DNA of 64,000 bases, taken from positions 13,619,098 through 13,683,097 of the forward strand of contig NC_052505.1 of NCBI RefSeq assembly GCF_014356525.2, in the 5' to 3' direction. Within the stretch, counting starts at the first letter, position 1. Every line of letters starts with the position of its first letter. The position numbers were made by a program, and so were the translations under genes. The notes beneath the pieces are model-generated. The model was given only the letters and a program-made list of their open reading frames with translations. It made no database searches and was not told where the DNA came from. Positions 11,390 through 22,415 of the stretch are shown here, one piece after another. The stretch is from Nilaparvata lugens (taxonomy: Eukaryota; Arthropoda; Insecta; Hemiptera; Delphacidae).

Positions 11390-11592
11390 CATGGTATGCT
11401 GTTTTTCTGAAATTGTATGCTGTATTCTTGAAGGTATGATGTTTTTCTGAAATTTTATGCTGTATTTTTGAAGGTATGATGTTTTTCTGAAATTGTATGC
11501 TGAATTTTTGAAGGTATGATGTTTTTCTGAGATTGTATGCTGTATTTTTGAAAGTATGATGTTTTCTGAGATTGTATACTGTATTTTTGAAG
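11390..11592 (+). repeat. 40-bp minisatellite that ends at a splice acceptor
   Basis: Five units of about 40 bp, each ending ...TATTTTTGAAGGTATG. The last unit ends at the acceptor of the ZIP exon that starts at 11,593. Each unit therefore carries a pyrimidine-rich stretch and a potential AG. Confidence 0.9.
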
Positions 11593-11711
11593 GTATGCTG
11601 GTGGGAATTCTGTTCACGGGGAACGAGCAGACTGTGGACAGTCATTCGATCACAGTGGCAGTGGTCCAAGGCCTCACAGCCGGAACTCTCCTCTATGTTA
11701 CCTTTTTCGAG
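11593..11711 (+). CDS. ZIP zinc transporter, exon with penultimate membrane helix
   Basis: The exon encodes 39 residues starting MLVGILFTGNEQ and ending QGLTAGTLLYVTFFE. The Q-G-L-x-A-G-T-x-L-Y-V-T-F-F-E block is characteristic of SLC39A1-3-type (ZIP1-like) transporters, where it forms the seventh of eight membrane helices and runs into the conserved E-[VI]-L. These proteins bring Zn2+ into the cytosol across the plasma or a vesicle membrane. The exon enters with two bases of a split codon (GT) and leaves in phase 0 before GTAAAA. The acceptor AG is the last base pair of the adjoining 40-bp minisatellite. The subfamily is judged from this motif only; ZIP1, ZIP2 and ZIP3 types cannot be separated here. 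Confidence 0.85.
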
Positions 11712-11912
11712 GTAAAAACCACCAAAAATACAATATACTTCGTATCTATCATAAATAAATAAATGTTTTATTGTAGTAGCAAGTGAGGACATTAAAATGC
11801 ATTACAACGTCAAAAGTAAACACAAAACAGATTATCCTTCACATCGCTCATCAGTAAGAAATATGTAAGATATTTTGTTGTTATTAGAGAAAATTTGAAG
11901 AATATAATGATT

Positions 11913-12185
11913 ATTGAAGACTTGTTTTGAAGAATGTTCTACTAAAGGTTCAACCTTTCCCAAAGATTTAACCTTTAAATGCATAACGGTATTTAAAGGT
12001 AGCCTATTATTAAAGGTTATTTTTTGAAACTTTTATTTCATTTGTAAAAAATTTGGGAGAAGACAGTTCTTTATAAAATGTAATCATATTATATTTATAA
12101 CTAGAATTGTGATTTGTGATTGTCAATGAAATAAATCAATAAATTTTATTATTAAAGGTTATTCAAAGGTTCAACCTATAAATAC
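11913..12185. repeat. interspersed repeat R, copy 2
   Basis: Uninterrupted counterpart of 3,744-3,980. It continues past CCTATAAATAC with ATAAAGGTATTT, which shows what the LTR insertion separated at 3,980. Confidence 0.85.
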
Positions 12186-12224
12186 ATAAAGGTATTTAAA
12201 GATTATTTCGCACATCTGTAAGAA

Positions 12225-12480
12225 TAGTGTCACAAATCAATTCTGGCTTTTAAAAGATAAGTGTCACAACTCAATTATTGGGTCAAGCGGTAAGTGACAC
12301 AACTCAAATGTTGCTTTCGAGTGACACATCTTCATATTTATGCTAAAAAAATAGTTAATAGTTAATAGTTAATAGTTAATAGTTGAAATAGTTAATAATG
12401 GTTTTAGTGAAGTGTCACTTTTGCTTTGATCTAGTTTTTGAGTTGTGTCACTCAATTCGAGTTATTTTTGGAATTCAATA
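12225..12480. repeat. repeat with GTGTCAC motifs and an AGTTAAT microsatellite
   Basis: GTGTCACAACTCA or close forms occur three times at 12,230-12,330 and inverted (TGAGTTGTGTCAC) near 12,435, bracketing five AGTTAAT-like units at 12,353-12,395. It looks like a small inverted-repeat element inside the ZIP intron. Confidence 0.55.
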
Positions 12481-12603
12481 ACTTTTCGAGAATTCATCAT
12501 TTTTTATTCAGTCAACAATAATGAATAGAAATCGCTAAAATTCCATATTTGTTGGCTGGATCTTCTCAGATATCACAGTTAATAATATAACTTTTTTCTT
12601 TAG

Positions 12604-12703
12604 GTTCTCACCAAGGAGCGCTACGAGAGATGTTCTTCCGGCCTCTTGGCCCTTCTTGTATCGTTGCTCGGGTTTCTACTCATGCTAGCTCTACAACTGA
12701 TAG
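12604..12703 (+). CDS. ZIP zinc transporter, exon with last membrane helix
   Basis: The exon reads VLTKERYERCSSGLL and then a 20-residue hydrophobic run (ALLVSLLGFLLMLALQLI), followed by one base of a split glycine codon before GTAAGT. Joined to the previous exon it restores the family pattern TFFE-V-L followed by a short basic cytosolic loop and helix 8. The acceptor is TTCTTTAG. The exon is 100 bp and keeps the frame on both sides, which is strong evidence for a real exon despite its small size. Confidence 0.85.
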
Positions 12704-13229
12704 GTAAGTCGCTAATATTTATCTAATCAAATTCATTTATTGTAATAATAAGATTAGAATTTTGCAATGTTGTTTTCCATAAATAACTGGTTACTATTGA
12801 AAAACTTTCTTGTTATTAAATAGAACGACTAGCAGTCAAATATTTAATAACAAAACAGTGAATCAAATTAGTTTGGAGATCGCTTCCCGGTGGTTCGGAT
12901 CCCTCCTAAAGCCGCAAGCCCACTCAATTTGCATCATCATTACCCAAGCACAATATGGAGATCATCCTCAACAAAGAATAATCAATCATAGGTCATTGGA
13001 AAAACTTGAGGTTGATGGAGAACGAATTACGGTAATCTGCTTGAAATTGATTTGAACAAATAAAATTCACGATAGGTTGTTAGATCTTGTTCGCCCAGAA
13101 GGAAATCCACGAATGTCTGACAATAAATGTAATATTTTTCATATTTTTCTGAATTATGAGTTACTATTTTTCATTTTTTCAACTAGTTGATTATTTAATT
13201 GTAACAATTTCACAATAGAGTGCAAAATC

Positions 13230-13424
13230 CCTTAGGCTCAACTCACACTTACGCGACTCAGGTCGAGAAGAGACTCGACTCTAATCGAGAGCATCGGGTT
13301 TCCAAATGGTGACACTCAGACCAGTCGATTCTAGTATCCGCGACGTCACCATTTGAAAGCACATGCTCTCGACTAGAGTCGAGTCTCTTCTCGACCAGAG
13401 TCGCATATGTGTGAATTGAGCCTT
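13230..13424. mobile_element. palindromic MITE, family C, copy 1
   Basis: Long terminal inverted repeats: GGCTCAACTCACAC with GTGTGAATTGAGCC, and GTCGAGAAGAGACTCGACTC repeated inverted. The middle contains paired GGTGACACTC / GACGTCACC. Confidence 0.8.
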
Positions 13425-14657
13425 GGGCGACTCAAGTCGAGAAGAGACTACGACTCTAGTCTCTTCACGACGCAGCATATGTTTTCAATGATGGTGACAC
13501 TCTGACCAGTTGATTCTAGTCTCCGCGACCTCACGACCACACGACTTGTTGGGCGAGCCTCGACTTGAATTGTATAGTACCGTGCATTTTTAATGGAGGT
13601 GAGGTTATGTTTCATGTGAAAGAGATGTTTTGTCATTTTAGATAAGACAATAATACTATAAGCACAATGCCTCCACCAAATATGTAAGCACAATGTGCCT
13701 TCACCAATTATGTAAGGGGAAGAACTATGATAACGAAAGAGAACAGAATAACTAGAACTTTAATTAATGAATCTTTAACATATATATACAATTAAACAAA
13801 ACAAGATTAATTTTATTATAAAAACATTATTGATATGAATTAAAACACTCGCTTGCTGCTAATGATGATTCAATCTTTGTGGTTATGAAAATTAAGAACA
13901 ATGATTTCATTCAGTAGTCACCTACCTTTTGAATATGGCTTCCCCCTTTGGCATCCACTGGTTTAATCGCGACTTTACAGTTAGTATTTTAGAAGAACAA
14001 AAATTAACTGAACCAATGAATAGGCTCAGAACCCGTCTCCCTTAACAATACAATTATTTTTAAACTGCCCGATCTGTGACAGAATAACTGTATTATAAAA
14101 CGAAACGAAATCTAGCCTTTTTCACTGGATCAGCCGGACTTAACTCACAGTCCTAACGAACGAGCTCTCCCCCGAAGTTAAATTTGGGGTATTAATATAA
14201 ACTCATACAGTCAATGCCAAACATGAAAGCCATTTCAAGTACATATTTTTTTATCCGTCGCACAAGCGGCACGTCTTTTATTAAAAACAAAAAAAGAGCT
14301 ACGTTAATTTTGACAACAAATGAAATAAACAATCTTTCTGTCGATGACAAAGATTGTTCAAAGACAAAAGCACTGTTCATTGAACTTTTTTTTTAATTTT
14401 TAAATTCTAAAATCCTGATCAATATGATATGATTCATATATATGTCCCATATGACCAGGTGACAATACGAATTAGATAAGACAATATATAATTATTATTA
14501 TAAAATTTGTTACATGCAAATTAGTGACAAATTAGATCTCTTATGGTTAGAAAATAGAGTAGCATGGAACTGAAGTAGTGACAATGAGCAAGGAAGTCGT
14601 AAGGTCGAGAGACTGGAGTCGTACGATTTGAGTCGAGATAGTGTGAGTTGAGCCCAA
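13425..14657. mobile_element. family C MITE, copy 2, split by about 1 kb
   Basis: Immediately after copy 1 a second left end starts (GGGCGACTCAAGTCGAGAAG). Its matching right end lies at 14,596-14,657 (GTCGAGAGACTGGAG, then GTGTGAGTTGAGCC). The 1 kb between about 13,560 and 14,590 seems to be a later insertion; I see no coding domain in it. Confidence 0.55.
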
Positions 14658-14896
14658 GACGCATGCCGCTTTTTACATTGTTGACTTTTACGTTATGACC
14701 AGAATTGAACAAACTTTTCTAAACTAGTAGCCTTTTTTTTTTGAATTCCACTTTTTCAATAAATTTGATATAGAATGATCATTATTATTAACAACAACCT
14801 TTCTAATTTAGAATTTTTCATCAATAGTTGGTATAAGATATACAGGAATATTGAATGAAAAAGACTAAGAAATTGTCAAAAAACCACTGATTTATT

Positions 14897-15007
14897 GATA
14901 ATTAGAAAGACCGGTTTCGGTTATTACACCATTGTCAATCTCTGATAAACTATCTTTATCAGAGATTGACAATGGTGTAATAACCGAAACCGGTCTTTCT
15001 AATTATC
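14897..15007. repeat. perfect palindrome, 53-bp arms
   Basis: The arms 14,897-14,949 and 14,955-15,007 are exact reverse complements around a 5-base loop (CTATC). Imperfect pairing continues outside (AAGACTAAGAAATT near 14,867 with AATTTCTTAGTCTT near 15,011). Inside a ZIP intron; looks like a foldback element. Confidence 0.95.
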
Positions 15008-15394
15008 AAAAATTTCTTAGTCTTTTTCATTCAATATGAATAATTACCACAATATCAACTACTCAACTACTCAAAAAAAAAAGATATACAGGAATATTTT
15101 GAATCACAGCTATCCACCATAGAAGGCAATGATAACGGAAAATTGGCAACCATGCCATCCTATCATTTTCACTGACTTTATAACATGAGCCTCACGATGT
15201 TTGAAGGGAATTCAGAATAGGAATGCAAAACTCCACAATAATTTATAAGTTTGTTGACCTCTGAAGGGGTTTGAATATCAAGTGGGAGATTGCATGTCAG
15301 ATTGGTTCTAAGGAAGTAGTTGGCTGGAATTTTAAGTGCGATTTAAATCAGCAGTATGCCAACGACCCTTAAATACTGTGGTAATATTATAGTC

Positions 15395-15893
15395 TGTATA
15401 AAATAAGTTGAAACTATTGGAGAAAATATCCGTGTTGTAAAATTGTGCGAAATTTCAATTTTTTAATGCAAGCCCATATGACAGGATGTATTCAATGAAT
15501 TCGACAAGACAGTCGATGTAGAGCTGTCAATTTGAATGATATATGAATATTATATACATTTAATTCCTTTGACAATAAATACTTTCATGCAAGGGTAGCT
15601 TCCCTGTACGCATGGAGGAGTTGCTGCAGACCCTAAAAACTCTCTTGTAGTTAAAAAATCAATTTTTTAATCGAATTCCTAACATACTATTAATAATGCA
15701 TCCAATAATTAGAATTTGAGATACAAAAAATTAATACAATAAATTTTATACCATACCAGTGGTATGGTATAAAATCCATATTTAAATCCATGGTATTTAA
15801 ATCCATACCAGTTTTACGGGCTTGCATGAACAGATTGAAATTTCGCACAATTTGACAACACGGATATTCTCTCAAAGTCTCAACTTATTTTAG
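15395..15893. mobile_element. inverted-repeat element with about 80-bp ends
   Basis: The left end TAAAATAAGTTGAAACT...ATATCCGTGTTGT...GTGCGAAATTTCAAT is repeated inverted at 15,815-15,893. The 350-bp centre has no coding signal. A MITE-like element. Confidence 0.7.
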
Positions 15894-16002
15894 CTTCGAT
15901 AGAATAGGAAACATTGAAGCTATTCATGAGGGAGGCAGAAACCTTCAACGATCTATTAATTAAATTAGTAACAATTAGTATACAATGTTGGTAGAAATTC
16001 GA

Positions 16003-16260
16003 GTTGCAGAAAAGAGGTTTCTAAGGAGTGTATTTGGCTGCACTAGAGTTGATAGAATCAGAAATACTGATATAAGACAGGTTTAATCGGTTGCTCCTCT
16101 GCATGAAAAAATTATTTAAAATAGACGCAACTGGTGCAGTCATTTGGATAGAATGCCACCTGGGAGAATGCCCCTTGAAATCCAAAACTATAGACCTACT
16201 GGAAAAAGAGATGTAGGGTGGCGAAGAAAGAGATGGGTACCGGAACAGGTTAATTAATAA
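16003..16260 (+). pseudogene. decayed LINE reverse-transcriptase C-terminus
   Basis: One frame from 16,003 reads VAEKRFLRSVFGCTRVDRIR and on through HLDRMPPGRMPLEI and GKRDVGWRRKRWVPEQV, broken by two stop codons (after IRQV and after KII). The order of motifs (R-F-L-R-x-V-F-G, then H-L-x-R-M-P, then G-[KR]-R-x-x-G-[RW]-x-[RK]-K-R-W) is typical of the 3' end of insect non-LTR retrotransposons. A short ATG/GAT repeat follows near 16,283 as a possible tail. It is 5'-truncated and inactive. Confidence 0.75.
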
Positions 16261-16560
16261 ACCTAATCCCTGAAGTGAAGATTATGATGATGATGTTGAT
16301 GACTATAGGTATTACATACAGATAAATATAGGTAATATTAAGTCATGGGGTCTGTTTATTGCTGATTTAGCTCAGTTCAGTTCAGTGTGTGACTTGTGCA
16401 GTTATTATTAAAAAGATGCAGCAGCAATACATTTGCAAATATAGTAGCCTAGTGCACAGAGAATATAGGAAAGAGAGAGTATAGCCTACAAAGTTGGAGG
16501 AGGATAAAAAGCCACTATGCAGAAGTGGAAAGAAGAGAGGATGATATTGAATGGGCAGGA

Positions 16561-16596
16561 GGGAAGAAGAAAAAGAAGAAGAAAAAGAAAAAGAAA
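16561..16596. repeat. GAA-rich purine microsatellite
   Basis: A 36-bp purine-only tract (GAAGAAGAAAAAGAAG and similar), about 120 bp upstream of a long TTC tract on the same strand. Confidence 0.9.
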
Positions 16597-16719
16597 TATG
16601 CGTGCATTGAGGAAATAGTTCACGTGACTGATATCTGCCTTCTATTTTGTGACTGCTACAGCCTGTTACTTCTTACCTTGTATTGGCCCTTGGCCCTATT
16701 ACACCATCAAAACTTTGTT

Positions 16720-16910
16720 TTCTTCTTCTTCTTCTTCTTCTTCTTCTTCTTCTTCTTCTTCTTTTCTTCTTCTTCTTCTTCTTCTTCTTCTTCTTCTTCT
16801 TCTTCGTCAACGTTTCTTCCTCCACTTCATTATCCTTTACCACAACCCTTTCTCCTCCTCTTCCTCTCCCTTCTCTTTCTTTTCCTCTTCCTCCTTCACC
16901 ACCACCTAAT
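16720..16910. repeat. (TTC)n microsatellite and CT-rich flank
   Basis: About 28 TTC triplets at 16,720-16,805 with one slip, followed by about 100 bp of pyrimidine-rich sequence. All the Ser- or Phe-rich frames here are products of the repeat. Confidence 0.95.
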
Positions 16911-17269
16911 CATCCCATGATACTTCTGCACTGCCAACCTTCTACCATCAATGCTGTCCTATGTTGATAGCGCGTGTCTGTTCTACTGCAGAACCAAAGT
17001 TAGTGAATAATTTGCCTCTTACAATATAGGCTTACTATGCAATCACAGCATAGTTTGTTAGTTCGTTATGCAATCTAAATTCCACCATAGTTTAATAGAT
17101 AACTCCATGTATGCCTACTAAAACTTGTTTTAATTGCTGAAAGTTGAGTTTTGATTTTCACTTTGCATCCTGGCGTGAAAATTGCTGATATGGTAAATTG
17201 ACAAACGGTTGTTTGGATTCCATCCATGTCAGAATATAGTTGCAAACTTTAATAGGTATAGCTACTACC

Positions 17270-17303
17270 ATAGCCACCTCTAATAGGTATTAGAGGTGGC
17301 TAT
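17270..17303. repeat. perfect 16-bp hairpin
   Basis: ATAGCCACCTCTAATA and its exact complement are separated by two G bases. Confidence 0.9.
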
Positions 17304-17420
17304 GCTACTACCTTTCAAGGTAATTACAATGTACCAAACACCTACAGTTTAGTAGGTGTAATCTTTAGTATACTAAAAATTCTATAACTAAAATTATACA
17401 GTTTATTTTAGGCTATTCTG

Positions 17421-18330
17421 AACAGAGGTGAACTGTTGAGTATTTATTTATAGTTATTTATTTATTTAAAAAGAGGTGAACTGTCGAGTAGTTATTTATG
17501 TATTTATAGTTATTTATTTATTTAAACAGAGGTGAACTGTCGAGTAGTTATTTATGTATTTATAGTTATTTATTTATTTAAACAGAGGTGAACTGTTGAG
17601 TAGTTATTTATTTATAGTTATTTATTTATTTAAACAGAGGTGAACTGTCGAGTAGTTATTTATTTATTTATAGCTATTTATTTATTTAAACAGAGGTGAA
17701 CTGTCGAGTGGTTATTTATTTATTTATAGTTATTTATTCATTTAAACAGAGGTGGACTGTTGAGTAGTTATTTATTTATTTATAGTTATTTATTTATTTA
17801 AACAGAGGTGGACTGTTGAGTAGTTATTTATTTATTTAAACAGAGGTGGACTGTCGAGTAGTTATTTATTTATTTATTATAGTTATTTATTTATTTAAAC
17901 AGAGGTGAACTGTCGAGTAGTTATTTATTTATTTATTATAGTTATTTATTATTTAAACAGAGGTGAACTGTCGAGTAGTTATTTATTTATTTATAGCTAT
18001 TTATTTATTTAAACAGAGGTGAACTGTCGAGTAGTTATTTATTCATTTATTGTTATTTATTTATTTAGAAAGAGGTGAACTGTGAGTAGTAATTTATTTA
18101 TTTATTATTATTTATTTATTTATTGTTATTTATTCATTTAAACAGAGGTGAACTGTCGAGTGGTTATTTATTTATTTATAGTTATTTATTCATTTAAACA
18201 GAGGTGGACTGTTGAGTAGTTATTTATTTATTTATAGTTATTTATTTATTTAAACAGAGGTGAACTGTTGAGTAGTTATTTATTTATTTATTGTTATTTA
18301 TTTATTTAAACAGAGGTGAACTGCAGTTGA
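17421..18330. repeat. 55-bp tandem array, about 17 units
   Basis: The core AGAGGTGAACTGTCGAGTAG recurs about every 50-60 bp (17,425 to 18,311), joined by variable runs of TTTATTTA. Unit length varies because of the tetranucleotide runs. Lies in the ZIP intron. Confidence 0.93.
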
Positions 18331-18382
18331 GTATTCTATATTGCATTCAAATATTGTACTGTACAATAGGCTATCCTGCTTC

Positions 18383-18534
18383 ATACTACCAATTGATTGA
18401 GAAGAAAATGTTTTCGGAATAATAAATGCTGCATGACCAAGCACATAGGAAGAGATATATATCATCTCCTATGTGCTTGGTCATGCAGCATTTATTATTC
18501 CGAAAACATTTTCTTCTCAATCAATTGGTAGTAT
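18383..18534. repeat. perfect palindrome, 68-bp arms
   Basis: The arms 18,383-18,450 and 18,467-18,534 are exact reverse complements around the 16-base spacer AGAGATATATATCATC. No mismatch was found, so it is either very young or kept perfect by gene conversion. Confidence 0.95.
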
Positions 18535-19221
18535 TTATCAGTAAAGTGTTGAATTGAAAAAAGATATATAGGTTAAATCAGTGTTACAAAGATGAATTCA
18601 ATGCGTTCATAGTTGTTGATTGTCAATAGATGGTCCAGGAATCAAACAGAATTCCATATTCTTCCCATCTTTCATTTTAGGATAAATATAAGCTAAGCTA
18701 AATTAAAAAAAAAAAAATTATTCTGTCATTCTTCAGTAATTAATGAATTCAATATGAACAACTCTCTTTCATGAGGTGAATCATTTTTTTCCAACATTTT
18801 CCAGTTTCTCAATGATATTGTAGCCTACGTATCAATGTATTAATAAATATTCAAAACACATAAGAGCATAGTGTTAATAGTGTGAAAATTGTATTGTACT
18901 AAAGTATTTATTTCATTTCATTATTGCACTATAGAAAAGATTATATTACTTCATCCAACAACTTTAGTATTTCATTCAATTATTGTACTGTCCAGTAGGC
19001 TATTCTACTACAGTAAAAAAAAATAGTATACGGTAGAAAATGCTGTATATCATTTAATAATATTGTAATGTACAGAAGGCTATATTTCATTCAATAATAT
19101 TCTACTGCAAAAAGTATATAGTTCATTCAATATTGTAGTGAAAAGTAGGCTTCATTCAACAACTGTACAAAAGAAAATTTTTCATTCAATTATTTATAAA
19201 ATAGAATTAAAGTACCCATTT

Positions 19222-19350
19222 GAAATTGATAAAATAATAGATTAAGAATATAAATTATAACAACTAGTTTCAGTGTTCACATTATCGTCAGGTTGTGCAC
19301 TGAAGCTAGTTGTTATAATTTGTATTCTTAAACTATTATTTCAAAAGGTA
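19222..19350. repeat. imperfect inverted repeat
   Basis: AAATAATAG...AATATAAATTATAACAACTAG at 19,232-19,268 pairs with CTAGTTGTTATAATTTG...CTATTATTT at 19,305-19,343. Foldback-type element in the ZIP intron. Confidence 0.7.
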
Positions 19351-19614
19351 CTATATAAATCTATTTTATAAATAAAAGAAAGTATCCCTGAGTTTATACA
19401 TCTCATTCAATTATTGTACTGTACAGAAGGCTATATTTAATACAATTATTGTAGGCTACTGTTTTAGTAGCCTATTGTACAGTTCAATACAATTATTGTA
19501 TTAATCAGTAAGCAGAATATGAGGGAAGAAAGCCTACAGATGTACATTGATTATTATTCAATTGGTCTGTTCAATATTAATTAAATCATTCTTTGATTTT
19601 TCAATCTGTTGCAG

Positions 19615-19709
19615 GTATCCATGACCATAAAACTCATGAGCCGTCACAATTGGATTGTCCGTTTATTGACAGTGACCAACAAGTAGATCTACTCGAGGAT
19701 CTATCGTGA
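19615..19709 (+). CDS. ZIP zinc transporter, last coding exon
   Basis: After the acceptor TGTTGCAG the exon completes the split glycine codon and adds IHDHKTHEPSQLDCPFIDSD and QQVDLLEDLS before TGA. In the known topology the end after helix 8 faces outside the cytosol (or the lumen). A 30-residue tail is longer than the few residues seen in many ZIP1-type proteins; its HDHKTH start could bind metal, but that is inference. A polyadenylation signal AATAAA lies near 20,062, about 350 bp downstream. The exon is accepted because its phase matches and it ends cleanly. Conservation of the tail was not testable. Confidence 0.75.
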
Positions 19710-20061
19710 ACAAAATTCAATAGAGAAACTGGATAAATTCAAATGTAAAGTCTTCTAATTTGTCGTGTGAACCTAGAAGCCGCTATATTTATGACGTTTA
19801 GGATCTGTTTAGTTAAGGATGACGTTTAGTTCAATAGGATATGGAAAACAAATGTTCTTGCTGTTAGCTTTTTTAAATTGCTTTTTGGATGTATCGTTTG
19901 TAGTAATATATTGTTTAAAAATGTTTCTAGGATGAGTAGCTTGAAAGAGGTAAGCTTATGTAATTGTTGTAAAGTTATGCTGTGTTTTATCAATATAATT
20001 AATACTAACACTTCAATGGCATGTTACCTGATGTTGTTGAGAAAGATTAATTGAATAGTGA

Positions 20062-20068
20062 AATAAAA
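20062..20068 (+). terminator. candidate polyadenylation signal of the ZIP gene
   Basis: AATAAA about 350 bp after the stop codon, with no better candidate before it. Position approximate to a few bases. Confidence 0.4.
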
Positions 20069-20164
20069 TAACTTTCAAAGAATGGATCAATCATTAATTG
20101 AACCCTGGAGCTTCAGATTTACTTACCGTAATTAGTTAATTATAATGAGTAATCAGATTAACAT

Positions 20165-20545
20165 TCCTTCCAATTTATAATTTTTACACTTCAGTTGAAC
20201 CAGGGTATCAAATTTGAACATTTTTTGTCAATAAGTTCTTGAAAAATCTGAGAAAACGCAGAAAAACTATGAAAACTCAGATTTCCAAATCCTAGCTATC
20301 TATACTATCAGCTATAGGCGTATCTTTGATTTTTTTCAAATTCTGTCTTAGTTCTACTCTTCAATATATCATTTTCACACTTCAGTTGAACCTGGGTTTC
20401 AAATTCGAACAATTTTGTCAATCAGTTATTGAAAAATCTGAGAAAACGCAGAAAAACTATGAAAACTCAGATTTCCAAATCCCAGCTCTATTTATAAAGG
20501 CGTCTCTTTGGATTTTTCAAATCCGGTCTTAGTGTGACTCTACAA
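20165..20545. repeat. tandem duplication of about 190 bp
   Basis: Two adjacent copies share TCAGTTGAACC, GAAAAATCTGAGAAAACGC and AACTCAGATTTCCAAATCC; the second starts near 20,366. No coding content. Confidence 0.85.
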
Positions 20546-20599
20546 GGGCAACTAAACCTACCTGCCAAATTTGACGTATTTGATTTGTTTAGGTAGACG

Positions 20600-22410
20600 T
20601 TTAGTCCTGTTCATGGTGAATGAAGTTGATAAATGAAAGTATTTTCAGAATATAAGAAGCTTGTCATTTTCTCACTTTTACTCACTAAATAGAAGACAAA
20701 CTTATTCATATAATAAAAGTGTAATGGGATGACAACAACTTACATTTCTGATAATATGCAAGGCAATAAGAAGATGACGTTTCTCTACTAATATGGATTG
20801 TTACAGTAAAATCATACCATTTTTAAATGCAAATATAAGTTGAATATAATTATATTTATGGACTGAGATGTAAGTTGTATGAATAATGAATTTGAAATTT
20901 GAATGAATGAATCAGTGCCATTTTGCTTTTATATAAAGATAGATATAGTACATTAGGCTTTAACATTGGCATTAAAAACCGATTTAGCCTACACTGTCCA
21001 CTACGAGAACAAGACATATCACAATCTAAAGTATTCATCAAGATCAAGGTACCTAAAATACAGTAGGCCTACATTCTAGGTACATTGATCAAGGCTATAA
21101 AATGTTCTATCCTTGATGATTAGGGAATGATATAAATAAAGTCTTATGTTCAGGCCTAGTCAAAGACCTAGTCCTTTATCAAAAATGTGTTCCAAGGTAA
21201 AATGAAATAAAAACCATTCTAATTACTTCCATTCATAATAATTTAATTCAATAAACATGACAATGAATTTACCATCTTTGACTGCAATGAATTTGAACAC
21301 ACACATTCACAAACAGTAAAACAACAACAAAACATACAAAAACATACATTGCACATTTATCTTCTATCTACTCATTTCTGCAAAGTTGACAAATACTGAG
21401 TAAATGTATTCTCGTTCGAGGTAGTTGAAAACGTTTAATCTATTAAAGATGCACTATTCAATTTAACTGTTAGCTTCTATTATAAATAGCATATTCTGAA
21501 AGTTCTTAGTGGTTTTCACAAGAACAACTTAATTTAGATAAAATTATTTGGCTCAGACACTAGTTTCGTTGTACGGTTGCAATAGCTACAGAGACTATTA
21601 ATCAGTATGTATCTATAGTCACTGTAGTAATTAATAGCGTTTCAAATCCGTCATTATCTCCTATCTCTAAACTAGGCACTGTGTTGGGGTAATCTGTTAT
21701 GGTCCGATTCACTTTCAAATGTCAGCTTTCCCTTTGTATAGCATCATTGCTTTCCATTGAATCAATGCTGACAAAATTTGAAGCTTCAGTATTCTGATAG
21801 TTTGAAGTTTGAACTTCGAACCTTGAGGTTTTTTAATTTTAAAACTGAAGTTTGAAGCTTTGATGATTCAATGGAATGCATTGATGTTATTTACAAGGAA
21901 TGCTGACAGAATGACGTGAATTATAATATAGTTTCAATGATTATTGATGATATGAATCCGACATCACTTTTGAAAACTGTATGGAACCGATAACGCTTAG
22001 AATACCATCGATCTCAAAAAAAGATTTATTTGATATCGATGTTAAATACTGAAAACTGTATGGACCGGTAACGCTTCGAGCTCAAAATAAGATCGATATC
22101 CATTTGATATCAATATTTTACAAGTAGTTAGGTGGTGAGATTTACTTCATACTGTTAGCAGGATATGCTAACAGTAAATATGTTAAGGTTCATGATTTAT
22201 TAACATAAATTAATGATACCGATATCTTTTGAAGTGAATCTCAATATTATATAGAGACTGTGAAATTAGATGATATTTCAAACTTGTAATGTATGAATTT
22301 CTGGGAAATAAATTTCAAATTTCCTAATATGACGTCACATATCATTTTCATGTAAGATTCATTCGTGAAAACTTGTAATCGACAAGAGAGTTGGGTATTT
22401 CAATTTCCAA
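20600..22410. other. AT-rich gene-free stretch
   Basis: No coding domain seen. There is a short duplicated phrase (GAAAACTGTATGGA...AACGCTT) at about 21,976 and 22,050, and diverged inverted-repeat debris around 21,700-21,900 (TTTGAAG/CTTCAAA). Confidence 0.5.
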
Positions 22411-22415
22411 AGTAA

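Larger units (their letters stand above)
11593..19709 (+). other. ZIP-family zinc transporter gene, 3' part
   Basis: Three coding exons join in phase (0 between the first two, 1 between the second and third) with introns of 892 and 6,911 bp. All six splice dinucleotides visible are AG or GT. The joined reading covers the last two membrane helices of an SLC39 transporter and a 30-residue tail to the stop. The upstream exons (N-terminus, histidine loop, metal-binding helices 4 and 5) were not found in this window and probably lie to the left. Confidence 0.85.

Noticed and set aside
12810..13055. 81-codon plus-strand frame in the ZIP intron
   Set aside because: No domain and no splice signals that fit the flanking exon phases.
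16525..16967. Poly-Ser, poly-Phe and poly-Leu frames
   Set aside because: Translation of the TTC microsatellite in three frames.
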